A DNA stretch of 64,000 nt from Ifrita kowaldi. Its lineage: Eukaryota; Chordata; Aves; Passeriformes; Cinclosomatidae. A model generated the notes under the pieces. That model was not told the DNA's origin, searched no databases, and saw nothing but the letters and a program-made list of their open reading frames with translations. The DNA lies in assembly GCA_013398055.1 (NCBI GenBank), contig VZRS01005496.1, forward strand, positions 424,611 through 488,610. The letters are read 5' to 3'. The first letter of the stretch is position 1; the number at the start of each line of letters is the position of its first letter. Made by a program: the position numbers and the translations under genes. Shown here one piece after another: positions 26,359-39,973 of the stretch.

Positions 26359-29300
26359 CTGAAAGGCAAGGTGGGAAAGGGGCAGAAACGGGGGAAAAAA
26401 AGTCAAGAGACACACATCAAAAAAGTTGATATTAAAAATCCATAATTTTCCATTTCTAAACTTTATAGCTACAATGGAAATACAAGGCTGTTCGAAATTG
26501 TACAAAGCAACAAACAAAACTCACTTAGTATTTTAAAACCAGTATCATATTAAATTTAAAAGCAGCATTAATAAGAGACCACATTTTTAGAGAGAGTATT
26601 ATAAAATACGTAATAATATATATGCTTGTGTGTATATATTATATACGCATATATATATCTGTGCAGGTTACATATATAAAAAACATTCACCTTGTCTACA
26701 TGCACAACTTATTTATTGATCTATATTAAGTATTTTATACATAAAAAAATCTATTCTTCAAGAGACAAGTAGTATATGAGCCTCAAAGTATCAGGCAAAA
26801 GATTTACTGGGTGCTTAGGAAGATGATCAACCAAATTACATATGATCAAGCTCTATATTTTGTATACATAGTTATTTTTCTCAGAATTGAGAAAAACTCA
26901 CATTGAGCTTTTTATTTTATCTCAAATTTCAAAAAATATTGCTTTCACTGCAGCATACTTCCACTCTCCAAGTAATATAGACCAGAAGAATAAAAAAGTA
27001 CTCCAAAACAATGTTTATTGAGAGCTATGGCAGAAAATAAAACAAGAAAAACCTCTTTGAAACATTTCCAGGTATCACCTCATGGAAATCTTGGTAGGGG
27101 AAAACAGGCTGCTGAAAAACAAAATGGACCTGTTGCTACTAACATTCTAGTGATGCCCACCCAACAAACGGGGCTAATTTACTGCATTTAAACAAAAATG
27201 TATGTGAATGGCAGTAGGATACAATGATGGAAGTGAGAAAGATGTAAGCATAGAAAACCACAGATTCAGCTATGTCAAAACGCAGTCTTTGATTTCAAAT
27301 AGCGCTACTCTAAATACATGAAAGTAATAGAACAGGAAGTACAAATCTCTTCATTTGCAAAAGAAAAACCATGAAGAATTAATCAAGAACAAATGAAAGG
27401 ATGAATTGTAGGAAAACATGGTAGGTTATCATGTTATGAGCAACAAAATGTTTCCACAAAAAGAAAAAATTGTAGTGTTCTCTGGTAAACTGGTAGAGAG
27501 CTGGGGAATCATGCAAATCACTGAAAATTTTACTTCACATCTTGAGATCCCTAGTGCTGCCTGAACTGAGGAATCTGGATCACTTCCGACAACCTTCATG
27601 CTAGCAGGTATCCTACTGTGTGTTAGCTCTTCCCCTCTCTGCAGGCACCACACCTCAGCACACGGATTTATGCAGGAAGGAAATCTAGAGGGAGATGAAG
27701 TGGTTTGCTTGTCTGTGATGAGGAAGGAGAAGCAAACCAGTCATGAGGTCTTGAGGCAGCCTGTGGGAGGTCCCTCATAAGGGCTAACATTCCTACACAA
27801 GCACACAGCCTATGGGCAATGTGTCATGGCTACTACATACTTGAATGTGCCACTGTAGGGTTGCAAACCACATCAGAGTATCTACAGAATTAACAGAAGT
27901 CAGTGTTGGTTTCAGGTGTTTAGCGATTAAACTCTCTCCATTACAAATAACAGATTCCAGTTCCCCAAAGAAAACTATTTCGCACTGGTCAATAAAAAGT
28001 CTCTTCCTTAATAAAAGCAGAAAATACTGCAATACATTAGTAGACACTGATTCCAAAAGCCCTACATATGAGCAATACATATTCCTACCAAACATAATGG
28101 GACTACTTGCAATTTTTGTTTTCAGAGTCCATGACTAAATCTTCTGAGGCAAGCAAAGATGCTATCAGGTGACTCAGATGCCAGAGGTCATCTTTCACTG
28201 CGTAAGACATGGATTTAAGTCTCCAAAACTGTAATTCTAACAGTAGTAACAAATGAATCAGCCATGACAGCTTAAAAATCTGACACTTGGCAATATACTT
28301 GTTTATATAAACACATCAATATGACCCCTAAACAGAGTCCACTTTAAACAGTTTTAAGCTTTCTATGTATTACATTTGAGAGACACTATTATTACTTAGC
28401 ACACTTAGCATCCTAATTTCTCGAGGTTCAATAAAGAAGTCTCACTTCATTTCCTTTTCCTTGAAACTCTATTCTCCCTTCCCCCAAGATAATACTAGTA
28501 ACGGATATTTCTAAGGGAAGGGGCAGTGATCCATCTAACCAAATACCACATGAGAAAACTAGAGATTACTAGAGTCAATGTCTTAGCAATTAATGTAAAC
28601 ACATTTCCTGAAAAATGGCCATTAGGAGCTATGAATATATGAATCTTCTCAGAAAGGAAAATAGTCCATGCTTGAGATACTTTATTAAATGAATGAGTCA
28701 TCAAATGATTTCACTGCCACTTCATAACACAGAACAGTTTAATAACAGTAGCTGTAGAGGGCATTTTATAAGGGTTTTGTGAACTCCAAGTACTACACTG
28801 TAAGGAGTTATTTTGTCAATCTTTTCTATAAATAACCTTGACAAAAGGACCTAAAGATTTAGGGATATAGACACTCTCAAACTCTTTAAAAAAGTACATT
28901 ATGTCAAGTATCCTGGACTTTTGACTTGGTAGTCTACTGAGAACAAGCTACAGAAACTTTCAAATTAAATAAAACTTTATTTACACATTTCTCTCTTTTT
29001 GCTGATTCTGGCTCAATTTTTAATTATATATCATTAGGAATCTTAAGAATTAAAATGAAATAGAGCTGATGTTTCAATTTTGTATTAAAAAATCTGGATA
29101 TAAAGCATTTGCCATGTATTCATTGTCTATAGCTGCAGGTTTCATTTTGGTTATGAAACGCTCAGGATAATAATCTTTCAATGAACTGAAATTTAATGAC
29201 ATTATTTTGTTCAATTCAGTCAAAACCCTACGAGGAAGCTAACTTTGTGATCTATAAATGCACAAATATTTAATGGAATTACCATTTTATTGATGATGCA

Positions 29301-31381
29301 GAAGATGAGAAAAAAGTAGCAATCACCGCACTCCTGCATCTATCTCAAAATGAAGTCTATTTATACTTTATGCATAGTGACCCACATTCTATTTCAAGGG
29401 TCAGTTTTACATTTAAACGAATTAATTTGACAAGAATATTTATAGGAACAAAATATACACACAAATGTGTAAGATTACAATCTTCCCTAAAAAGAACAAC
29501 CCATGCTAGACCCACGTCTCCCTCCCTTCCAGGTTCCACAGCTCTCAGTTCTCAGTAGATTCAAAAGGGGTGGAAATACCTACTTTCCTCCACAGATTAC
29601 CCATGAAAAAATGGCCATCGCATACCTCCCCTCTTTTGACTGTCCTCCAGCTGAGTCACATTCTGTCCCATCCTTTACCCAGCAACAGAAAGACTAAAAA
29701 TATCAGTAAAAAGCTCTTCAGCCTCCAAATGTTCTATCTCAGAGTTTTCAAGTAACCCATACTTCCTGGGATAGAGCTTTACATTATCTTTACAAGTAGA
29801 TTACACTGACTCTTAGAAGCCCTTCCTTCTCATCTCTACTAATGAGATGTGGCAACTGATTCAGGAAACACTTAAACCCTGGAGCCAAGATTCTGAGCTG
29901 CTGCAAGACCCTTTTTCATGCATCTGCCACACAATGCATGCTAAGATAGCACAAACAAGTGAAGTCCCTAACATAGGATCATATTTATTCTCAGGCCGAA
30001 AAGCCCTTCCACTCAGCTGAGCTAGTAAGCTTGGAGTCTACTGCCTGTTTTCCTTCTAGTTGTACTTAGCAGGACACATGCCTCCAAACACACATCCCCC
30101 AGTTCAAAAAGAAATGTTGTATAAGACAGTCATGTCTATAAAGGGCAAGTTTCAGAGCAAGGACAGAACTCTGCCCTTTCTGACTTCAGGTCTATTCCCC
30201 TATCTAAAGAAAATTATCTGACAGATTTTAATAATGCATATAGTCTATTTTAAAAATAATATTTCCAGTTGCCATTTTTATTTGTACTGATGCATTCTAC
30301 ATTTCCCAGTGGAAAAAAATGTGAAGAAACGTGTTGAAAGTAAATTTCTCTACAGAACTGTAAGATTTCTATCCAATTCTCTGCCATAGAGAAAAGTTAA
30401 CACACCTTGCATGGATAAAACTTTGGTCCTCAAACTGTAAGAACATTACTCAATTAGCAGAGAAAGTGTCATATTTGGTAAAGGCACTGTATTTCTGATC
30501 ACAATCCAGCATCCATTCCTCCAGCCTTCTTGCATTTATTTAATGTAGGGGTGGAGAACAATTTTCTCACTTAGGGCAGCTAAGTATTGACCATTATTAA
30601 CTTCTGAGAACCACACAGAAAAATACACAGCATTATTAGAATAATGTAAAATACAACTGATGACTCATCACTACTGTACGCGCCTTGTGTGCCTTCCCTC
30701 TACTCACAGACGTTACCAGCTCACAGTCAATGCGTGCATAACACAGAGAGCTCTCTATGTTCACCTGCAAGTCAGCATGAAATGAGAGGCCTCATTTGAC
30801 CATGAACCATGTAAATGAAGTTCCAGACCACATCTGGCCCATAGGCTGTAGTTTCATCCACTCTGATGTAGGGTTTTTTTGCTACGCGGGGCAGCAGGAA
30901 AGGACAGCAACTTAGAGGCAATAACCTCTGGGTGGAGCATGGAAGATCAATCCATGATGTACTGTTCTTTATAAAAAGTTATGTCATTACGTAAGATTTC
31001 AGAACATCTTAAATAAAAGTACAATATCCAACACAGACAAAAAGAGTTATAGTTAGAATGTTCTGACTTTATTAGAAGAACAAAGATGAGTATTTAAATT
31101 ACAGCCCAAAAGCTAAAGGGAATCCTGTTTTGCTCCAAGAGTAGCCAGAGGCACAGTTATCAGAAATGAGTGTCACACAGAAGTTGTGTTTGTGTTGCAT
31201 ATGACAAAATACTAAATAAACCTAGGAGGAGATGCTGGGCAAAGAACTCTGGCAGCAGTTAATTGCTATTCCTCTTTCGACTTAGCCATTTAAACATAGA
31301 AAGGATGGCTAAAACAAATACACTGTCAAAAGGGATTGAGTATCAAGTTATTCCCCATCACAGGAGCAATATTATACTTAC
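26359..31381 (-). other. ULK4: ULK4 intron (5,023 bp)
   Basis: This GT-AG intron begins GTAAGT and ends TTTCAG. It has an AT-rich TA/TG microsatellite close to its 3' (low-coordinate) end. I recognise no gene, RNA or interspersed repeat in the remainder. Confidence 0.85.
26610..26665. repeat. (TA)n/(TG)n microsatellite
   Basis: Interrupted TA and TG dinucleotide runs are seen (AATATATATGC, TGTGTGTATATATT, GCATATATATATC). It lies about 250 bp upstream, on the minus strand, of the acceptor of the exon at 26271-26358. Confidence 0.75.
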
Positions 31382-31523
31382 TGAGGCAGCAGTAAATCTC
31401 TAATGAGAGACAGAAGCTTGTTTGAGTTGAGGCTCTCCCCTTTCTCCTCAGACATGACTTCGTGGCTTAAAAGCAGTGATGTGGTTTCTGAGAGCAACCG
31501 CAAGCTGAAGAGTCTCCATTCCA
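31382..31523 (-). CDS. ULK4: ULK4 coding exon
   Basis: This 142-nt exon has 2 nt completing valine, 46 codons and 2 nt, and ends in phase 2. The acceptor is TATTTTCAAG before TGGAATGG, and the donor is CCTCA|GTAAGT. The peptide starts with the conserved helix EWRLFSLRLLSETTSLLLSH, continues through a variable acidic loop (EVMSEEKGESLNSNK), and ends LLSLIRDLLLP with the split glutamine. The loop differs in length and sequence from mammals, whereas the helices do not, as expected for a solenoid protein. Confidence 0.96.
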
Positions 31524-31622
31524 CTTGAAAATAAAGGTGCCAAGAATGTGACCACACTGAAGCGTAACTAAAACAAACTGTGGAATTCATGGAAACTGTA
31601 GCTGATGTATCTGTATACTTAC
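31524..31622 (-). other. ULK4: ULK4 99-bp intron, stop-free in frame
   Basis: This is a very short intron with a consensus donor (GTAAGT) and acceptor (TTTTCAAG). Its length is 33 codons exactly, and the phase-1 frame crossing it has no stop. Unspliced transcript would therefore encode a 33-residue insertion between HSQN and VEWRLF. Mammalian ULK4 as I recall it has no such insertion, so I treat the sequence as an intron. Confidence 0.9.
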
Positions 31623-31674
31623 CATTCTGACTGTGGACCAAAGAAACAAGGGGTGGGAGGATACAGTCTTCAAC
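31623..31674 (-). CDS. ULK4: ULK4 coding exon (52 nt)
   Basis: This 52-nt exon has 17 codons plus 1 nt and ends in phase 1. The acceptor is CCTAAAA-complement TTTTAG before GTTGAAGAC, and the donor is AATG|GTAAGT, a consensus match. The peptide VEDCILPPLVSLVHSQN is almost the same as mammalian ULK4 (ILPPLVSLVQSQN). It is followed by a 99-bp intron that is a multiple of three and free of stops in this frame. Confidence 0.95.
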
Positions 31675-34619
31675 CTAAAACACAGAATTAGAAAGATGTG
31701 GCTTAGATCATTCACACAGGAAAAAGACAGAACAGAAATACACTATCATCCATGTTTATTCTGCTGCTAGAGCCCTTAATCAAAGAGATGAATAATCATT
31801 GAAATTCAGCCATAATCACGCTTACGAAGGCACCAAGGTAATCTTTCTCTCGTAAACTGCCACAGAATTACAGACATTAATGTACTTTCATATAGAAAAC
31901 AACAGTAACTTTGGTATAATTCCTTTACAGGGAATTTTAATTTAAAATACAGAATTCAGCGCAGATGTAAGATATAAAGAAAAAAGAGTATTAGAGTATC
32001 ATAATCCTGATGCTTTAAGCCATAAACTAATCATTGAACAGAGTTCAGATGAAAAAAGAATGGCATAGAACTAAAATACATCAGGAAAGATGTACTACCT
32101 CTAATTAAAATATCCCCAAGTTTAATATAGAGACTTGAAAATATTTTATCTTCTTCCCTTCTGGTAATACACAGTCTTCCACTAAAATTTAAATTTACAT
32201 ACTTAAGATTTGCACCATGAAAAAATATAATCCAGTCAACTCTTTATTGTCCATGAGGGTATTGTTACAAATCTATCACCTGTCACAGGACTAGTCAGCT
32301 TAGCTCCACTAGAAATCAACTGATGATAAACTATATATCTGAGCTATAGCTGAGTTACAAAAATCGTGTATTACTAGTATTCTCTATAAGAGAGTTTCTA
32401 AGTCTTAAATCATTGTTAAAATATAATTTATTTAGACAGGACATGCTTGGGTTTTGGGGAGAGGATGGATGGGCAGCCCAGCAATTTTTAAGCATGCATC
32501 ATGGATGCACACCTTGTCCTAGGATTTACTTATACAAATAAAATTGCTGTGTAGATTCTCATTACGCTGTGGACAGGATTTGGCGTAACAAGACTGTGTT
32601 ATAATCCCCCATGTGTTTTGTTTCAGTAATTAATACGAGAAGATAAAATTTCCCTAGATATGTGCGGCTACTAATAAGAAATATCTACAGAAGCTGAAAG
32701 TATGTATGAAAAGGGTCACTAACTGAAGTTAGCCTCTACCCAGCAATAACTGCAGTTAGCAACTATTTCATTGCTGGCTGGTGGATTCTGTTAAATGAAT
32801 CTCTGACATTTAGGGATTCATTTACTTTGTTTTTTTTTATTTCTGAAAAAAACTATTACAAAATGCTTTTGTTACAGACTTTCAATAAAAGAAGTAAAAG
32901 GATTCTGATTGAGGTATGGAAGCCAAACTACTCTTGCAAGTACAAATAGCCTTTATATCTATATAGATAATACTATATATCTTAGATGTAGTGACTTTTG
33001 TAACACTTCATAATTTTGAAATATTTCATGGTCTTTTCAGTTAAATAATAAAACTACACTGCATTCCAACAACTTCATTAGTGCAGGTTTCTAAGCTGTG
33101 CTACAAATGGTAATGTATCAGTTTTAACATACCAGTGAGGTAGAAAAAAAATTGTATGTACTTAAGATCTTTCAGTCCAGGAAAACAGTTCAACGCACTG
33201 CAAAGCTTATCAAATGAAGAGGCACATGTAAGTGGTAAATAAAAGGTGTGAAACACAAAAGAGGAAAAGAAGCAGCTCTAGATTATCTGAAGCAACCTAC
33301 AGTACCTGGATATTATGAATCACTCAACAGCAGGAGCATTGACTCAGACTTATAGTGATTAAAATGACAGTATACAACATTATGATGCAACTTCAATTTC
33401 TAAAACTTGAAATCTTTCATTCTAATCTAGCATTAACAGTAGCCTTTCCACATTATGTAGCAGTCAGTCGTAAGTATTTTCTAAGATATATATTTTTTCA
33501 ACTGTCATTGTAAAGAAGATTCTTTAGGTCTTAAATGATTGTAGTAGCTTATTCTGAACTTCCTCTAACACAAACCTCGGTTTCGGTAAACAAACTGTTA
33601 AGAAAGGAATCCTCCATAGCAGGTGTTTGCCTTGTGTTAGTTTGGTGTGGTGGGGAGATCAACTAAACGAAGCATTAATCCTATGGAAAACTATTTTGTT
33701 ATGCAAAAGCATATCAGAATGCATATACTGAAGGGGGAAGCATGTATTAAATTTTATATGAATCTTAAATCAGATACTTCCTAACTCCACAATCCTAATC
33801 TTCTCTCTATGCCATTTGGGTCACTGTTTTTCACTAAGTTGTATACAAATTTGTAAACAAGATACGAACTTTGCACATAATTATTAAGGTGAAATAAACT
33901 GAAGCGTAATAGAACATAAAATATTTTTAACAAATTCACCAGTAAATTGCAAATGTTTCTGTTATTTATGTATAGAGAAGAATGTTACTAGTATTTTGGC
34001 ATTGAAATAAATAGAAAAATATTCAAACAAAGATTCATTTCTTCCTCTTTTGAATGGCTGCTGACATCTGTGTGGAATCAAATCCCCATATATGCATGAA
34101 GATAAATCAGATACAGGTTTTTTCTCTCAGTCTTTATCAGTAAGATCACTTAACAAAAAAAGGAAATTATTCTTCTTTAAGCTTAAACAGACTAAATAGG
34201 TAGAATATGATCATAGCTACCGATGAGTTCCTGCCACCTTTTAAATAACCTGATATCCAGTTCATGATATACCCCTAGCTGCACAAACCCACCACTGTAT
34301 AATTCTGTAATGATGGCATTCCAAGGCTGTGCTGCCATAACTGTGCTGTTGTCAGTACCCAAAACAGCAATGAAATTCCAGAAACTTCCATACACACTAC
34401 ATTCACGTTTCCCAGTTATAACATATATGTACAGGACCAAAAAAACCATGGCTCAAACCTGGTAATCCTGTTTCTGACAGCTGGAATGGAGTAGAAAAAA
34501 AGTAGGAGAAATAGACCAAGCATAAAGCACATCTCTAGTTTCTAGAAAAGTACCTCTTGAATTAAGAAACTTCCTAAGCTGATGCTGTATCTGTATTTTT
34601 GCATTTAGCCTTTTCTCCC

Positions 34620-35575
34620 ATATATTTGTCCCATCCTATCTTAAATGTATTTATACATTTAGCATGTGCAATACCTACAGCACTGCATTTTACACTTCAA
34701 TTATGCCTTATGAAGACACATCCTTGCTTATTTTAAAGCAGCTAACTTGATACTCACATATTCTTACTCTATAAAAAGCATGACTTATTATTTCCAATTC
34801 ATCCTTCCCATGCTATTCATAATACTACACTATGGAGCATTTTGTTTCCAAGATGAGGTTCTTTTCTACTGAGACCCTCTTTGCATCATTGAGCTGTACT
34901 TTTTCTTGATAAACTTCATTCCCTTTGAGAGTGAATGACCACAACTGTATTCAGTATTTGAGACCTGAGTGCACACGTGATGCCACCATGGCACAGTGAT
35001 TTTTTCTGCTTTTTTGTCTGATCATTTACTAGTCATTTCTAATAATCTAGCTGTCTTTCTGATTACTGCTGAGCATATAGCTATCATTACCATAGAAAAA
35101 TAATACTGAAAGATTTCCAGAACAGTTAGTAGTTTAGAGTTTGACACTGCATACGTATAGTTGAAATTATTTTCCTTATGTCCATTACTTGCCATTTATC
35201 AGTATTGAACTGCATGTCACTTTATTTTCCTTTCAGTCAAATCTTAAAACCTTCTGCAACTTCTCTGTCAGTTTTAATTTTCACTACTGTGAATAATTTA
35301 GTGTCATCAGTCAGTTCTGTCACCTTCGTATTCATTCCTTTTTCTGGATCAGTAGCACATATTGCAACAAACCTTTGTAAGACACCATTTTTAAAATACC
35401 TAAATTTTTAAAAACTGATCTCTATTCTCTGCTTAGTAAATTTTAACTAGTTAGAAGTTGATCAGCCTGAGGGTAAGAGGGAAGGGCCACTAATGAATTT
35501 GAAGCCTTTCGTGCATGACTGTGTCAAAACCTTTTTGGAAATACAAGTATTCTATCCAGAACCAGAACATCTATC
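34620..35575 (-). mobile_element. Ancient CR1/L3-like LINE fragment
   Basis: On the plus strand this reads as the reverse complement of a very old CR1-family element of the kind conserved across amniotes. Landmarks in order are CCACAACTGTATTCAGTATT, ACTTGCCATTTATCAGTATT, ATTTAGTGTCATCAG, CCTTTTTCTGGATCA and a diverged GTCAAAACCTTTTTGGAAAT. Divergence is heavy and there are internal deletions. No open reading frame of meaningful length survives. The start near 34620 is a soft estimate, because the first 250 bp are only weakly recognisable. Confidence 0.75.
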
Positions 35576-35579
35576 TCCA

Positions 35580-35840
35580 GAATGTTCAGCAATTTCTGCA
35601 AGGTAAACTCTGCTAGTGAGGTATGAGCATCCCTGAGAAGAGCCTGGCTCCATTCTCTTGATACCCTGTCCCTTAGATATTTGTACGCATTAATGAGGTC
35701 CCCTCTCAATTGTCTTCTTGAGGCTGAACAGGTCCAACTCCCTCAGCCTTTCCTCATGAGAAGAGATGTTCCAACTCCCAATCACCTTTCTTGCTGCCTT
35801 CAAATTTCTCAAGGCATTTGCTGGAGGCACGGCACACTCC
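35580..35840 (-). mobile_element. CR1 LINE fragment abutting an older copy
   Basis: This is the reverse complement of an avian CR1. Landmarks are AGAAGAGCCTGGCTCCATTC, CCCTGTCCCTTAGATATTTG, a diverged TAATGAGGTCCCCTCTCAAT, GAGGCTGAACAGGTCCAACT and CCCTCAGCCTTTCCTCATGA. It represents a different, more 3' part of the element than the adjoining 34620-35575 sequence and is less diverged. It is therefore more likely a separate insertion than a continuation. It lacks the CR1 3' terminal repeat. Confidence 0.85.
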
Positions 35841-38800
35841 TCAGTGTTTTAATATCATCAGTAATCTCTCAGAATGTAATAGAAAAAATAATCTAATACA
35901 TGGTAGAATAGATTGGGAAGAAGGATGACACTTCTGTAATTTTTACTTAAAAGTCTTCAGAATCTTTGTTGAGGATTTTTTTTCTTACTTCTGGGAAGAG
36001 ACAGCACTGATTGACTGACTCAATATGCCAATTAGTAGAGAACTAGTTTCACAAAAAAGTCTTATGTCATCTGGATTACCTTAATGGATGGAAAGCCACA
36101 TGCAGTGTAGTATTTCAATCTACTTGAAAAGGGAATGTGATTGAAAAACTTCTGTACAGTATGTTATATAGTCACATCCTACACTGACATAATTACGGTG
36201 TCAGTGGTTAGATTAGAACAGCCTGTGGATGAAGAACACCACCGATGCTGAATCAAGAAAAAAGCACTTGCAGAAGTTTCTAACCCTTGTGTTGTCAACT
36301 TTATTGAAACTAATAACTCTCATATTGTCAAACAGTAGGTTTCCCTGTCATACAACTTTTCCCTTGACTTTCTATCAAGCAACTCATCATGTTCTAGGTG
36401 CTTTCATTTTAGTCTGGTTTTTAAAAGTAAGTTTTGAAACCTTGAGGAAGAGAATCACTGCTGACAACTTTTGCCTTAACCAGAGAACAACTTTAATGTT
36501 TTGGGTAAAAGATTATATGTGCAGTACACAGATAATTTTGGGGAGCTAGTTGGAGTATAGAAAGGACTCCCACAGGAACTGTCTGCCATCATCAGCTTCT
36601 CACTGCTCTAAGTGCTCTGAATTTGCATATGTCCTTTTTTCAGGCAAATAAATATACTGAACACAAAAAAGAAAAATGCAAATTATACAGTCATCGTGAA
36701 TTCTTCTAGTTAATTATATCTAAATCTTTACCAAAATTGGAAAACCAATATTATTATAACACTTTGTCTCTGAATTTAGTAAACATGTTTACATTTTAGA
36801 TTGGTGGAAGAAACAAGGAGTTGGACTTCTGCCAGTTTAAGAAACTGGTGTTAATATTTCACTCCAGTCTATACAGACTCTTTTTAATGACCTTCATCAT
36901 CGTATTTGCATACCCAAAAATCTAGTTTTGTAAAAATTTTCTGAGTCACACCTACTGTTAGTCTTTATATCTTGTAAAAATGCACACAACTGCATGCAAA
37001 ATGAAATTACTGCTCACTGCTGGGTTTCATTTAAGCACGTTCAATTAATTTCCATTGACTTTATCACACTTCGTCATATCTAATACAGTTAGTCTCCACA
37101 GAAGTTAATCTCCTCAATAATTAACTTCATCAGCTTCAGGTTGATGGTAATCAGAAATTTGACCACAAAACCCCAAAATTTATTCTATTTTCCTTGTTAA
37201 AAGTATGAATATAAAAGTAAATCAAACATGATTTACCAGAATAAGTAATTCTTTTCTTCTCAAAGAGGGAAAGAAACTGAGATGTTTCTCTTAAATTCCT
37301 ATTAATTTAAACAATTTCCATTTTAGTTAAACTAAAACCAGAACTCAACTGAAAAACTTTCTGGTTCTGCTTGCTCAATATAGCCCCACTTTTCATTACA
37401 TTAATTAAACTTCATTAGATATGTGTTTCTGATTAGAGATTTTAAAGCAATGTCACAGTAAGAGCAGAGAAATAACTGCATCCTCTCAGGAAGGTTTTGG
37501 CCTTCCCCCAGCCTCACTCCCTAAAATCCTGTTTGTAAACAACTTGGTCTAAATGAGCAATCCAGGCTTCTGAGCTCAGCCTAGGATTTAAATTTCTCTC
37601 CAGTAGAAGAGTGTCCTATTAACCACTGTAATACTTAAATATTGATCTGGAAGCTTGAACATGTCTTGCTTCAACATTTTAAAAAAGCACAAAGTTCTGC
37701 TGTGTGCTGGAATTTATATTCATAGATTCCAGTCATGCTCAGCCAGCAGCAATTAGAAGATGTCCCTCGAGCAACAGCAATTCCAAAAATAGTCTGTATG
37801 CATCATACAAGATGAAGTACCACTTTCCTCTAAAGTAATGTATGCTGTACATTCAAGTATAATTAGCACACTAGACTTCGTAAACAGTATTAAACTAATT
37901 ACTGTTTGCACCACTAGTGGCAGATGCGGTTAGAGATTATTAATTACAATGGACAATTTCTTGAATTTAACATACAAAATGCAAGGCAATTTCTCCACTT
38001 TATTTTATGTCTGAATGACTATTTGCTGAGTGTCAGGAGGGCTCTTTTAAATTAGCAAGAACTGTTATTTATGAAAATCAGTGAGTGAAGTAACAGATTT
38101 TCAAAAAAACAAAAAAAAGAAAGCTGTTCATTTACAAGGATGTAATTTTATCCTAAACCAGGGAAACTACAAAAGTGGTATGTGTCAGAAGTACTGGACA
38201 AGCATTGGTCAGGAGGGAAGTTTTATCTCTAGCTACATAACTGGTATGTTGAGATGGATTTTAAATAAACACCTAAAACTTTCAACACATGAAATGAAGT
38301 AAACTGCTCCCCAGAAATCTAGATACTTTAAAACTCCCCTACTGCGAGCCATGGGTTACTTAACAGAGACTAGGATAGTCACTCCCTGGCTTCAAGAAAA
38401 CGTTCTGCTAAATATAAGGATGGGCACAAGGGAAAAAGAGTTGTAAAGAGGAATTTTCTCTTCCAGAGAAAACCTTCAGACCATTAAAGTTGAAACAGGC
38501 AGAGGAATTTTATTTAATCTGCTGACACGAGGTATTGCAATTTCAGTCAGCACTGATGGACCCCCACAAAAAATGGTACATATTTCTGTCAATATAAGAC
38601 ACACTGAGTGTAAAGCAATTATTTGTTTAAATTGAGGTGATTCTAGAAGGATACAGATATAGTATAGTGAGAGGCATGCTGAGAGGCATGTAGGGACATA
38701 TCAATAGGCATTCATACTTCACCTTCACATTTCTTTTCTAGGACCTTTTTGCCATATTAAAGTAAATTGAACTGTTCAGTTTGGTACTATTCTCCCTCTG

Positions 38801-39454
38801 ACTATTAATTGGTTAGATTTTTTTGCATAAGGATCATTTTCTTGAATACCACTCTTTTGTGAGCATTCATGAAAAAAATACTATTAAACTCATTTAAATT
38901 CCAATTTATATTTTGGATTAATTTTACTATTTTCACTTATTAAGACTTTATAATCTAAATATTCAACTAACACATACACACCAAATAGGGTTCAACTTCT
39001 AAAAATGCTTGATTTCTAAGATCACCCATTCTTATCTAGCACAATCCCTAATATCCCTCATTCTTATTTATTTGCTAATGTCTTTCCTAATATAAGTGCT
39101 ATACTGAGTACATGCCCTTAACCTAATTTCAATATAAACACATAAGTTTCAATTCAAATCAAATGGTCATCTCAGTGAGTATGGTGGATTGTATTTTGGT
39201 GAAGGTTCAAGCACAAAAATGCATTGGTACAGGTTATGATGATTTGTCAAATACTGATTCAACCATTCAGACCTCCTGACTTGCTGACAACTGTTTCACG
39301 ACGTAATTGCTCTGCCTTCAACAAGCTTAGCTCACAGTAGAATCTTTTAACCAAGAACTTCAAAGAAAACAAATCCTAGTGACATTAGAAGCTTACAGTA
39401 TGTGGGTTTGGTAATTCTAATGAAACTTTTAAGTAAGAAATCTGTTAGACTTAA

Positions 39455-39459
39455 AAAAG
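39455..39459. repeat. LTR target-site duplication, left
   Basis: AAAAG directly precedes the LTR and matches the right-hand copy exactly. Confidence 0.8.
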
Positions 39460-39973
39460 TGTCCTGGGTTGCAGTGTATTCTATTATCATCCTCATGAGA
39501 TGTTGAAACCAGGTGGGCCAGTGTTTCCTGGCCTCCTCCCACTGGACTATCTTCTGCTTAATGGGCCCATCAATGCCTTGCCTCATGACTCATCATCCCA
39601 TTGTGAGATACTCCACCTAGAAGGAGCAATCAAGCATTCCATCCTGGATATAACCTGAGATTCCGAACACCACAGGCAGCTTTCCACTGGATTCCCAGAG
39701 GACAAGAGCTACATAGCCATCACTGGCCTTCCGAGGAAGAGCAGACCCTTCTACAGGATCACCACTTCAACAGAACCACATCCACCACTTCAGGAGCACT
39801 GCAGCCACCATTTTATCAGACTGCTACCGTCACCCTGACTAATGGGGTGTCAGGTTGTATCCTGACTCTGTCAGTTTAAACCAGTGTTTTCTGCCTTTAT
39901 TTTCTTTTAATTTCCCTATTAAATTGTTATTCTGACTTGGTGTCTCCCACTGGTTTGTTTTAAAACTAGTACA
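39460..39973 (+). mobile_element. Solo LTR of an endogenous retrovirus, 5-bp TSD
   Basis: This 514-bp element begins TGTCCTGGGTTGC and ends CTAGTACA, the TGT...ACA termini of a long terminal repeat. It is flanked by an exact 5-bp duplication, AAAAG at 39455-39459 and again at 39974-39978. A TATA-like GGATATAACC lies in the middle, and an ATTAAA polyadenylation-type signal lies at 39918-39923, close to the 3' end. No internal retroviral gene region is adjacent, so this is a recombination-generated solo LTR. The 5-bp duplication fits an ERVL-type family of the sort common in passerines, but the family is an inference. The plus orientation is set by the polyadenylation-type signal, so the LTR is antisense to ULK4. 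Confidence 0.88.
39918..39923 (+). promoter_or_regulatory. ATTAAA polyadenylation-type signal in solo LTR
   Basis: An ATTAAA hexamer sits 50 bp before the LTR end, at the place expected for the R region. It is followed by a GT-rich stretch (CTTGGTGTCTC). It faces the opposite direction to ULK4, so it should not terminate that gene. Confidence 0.5.
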
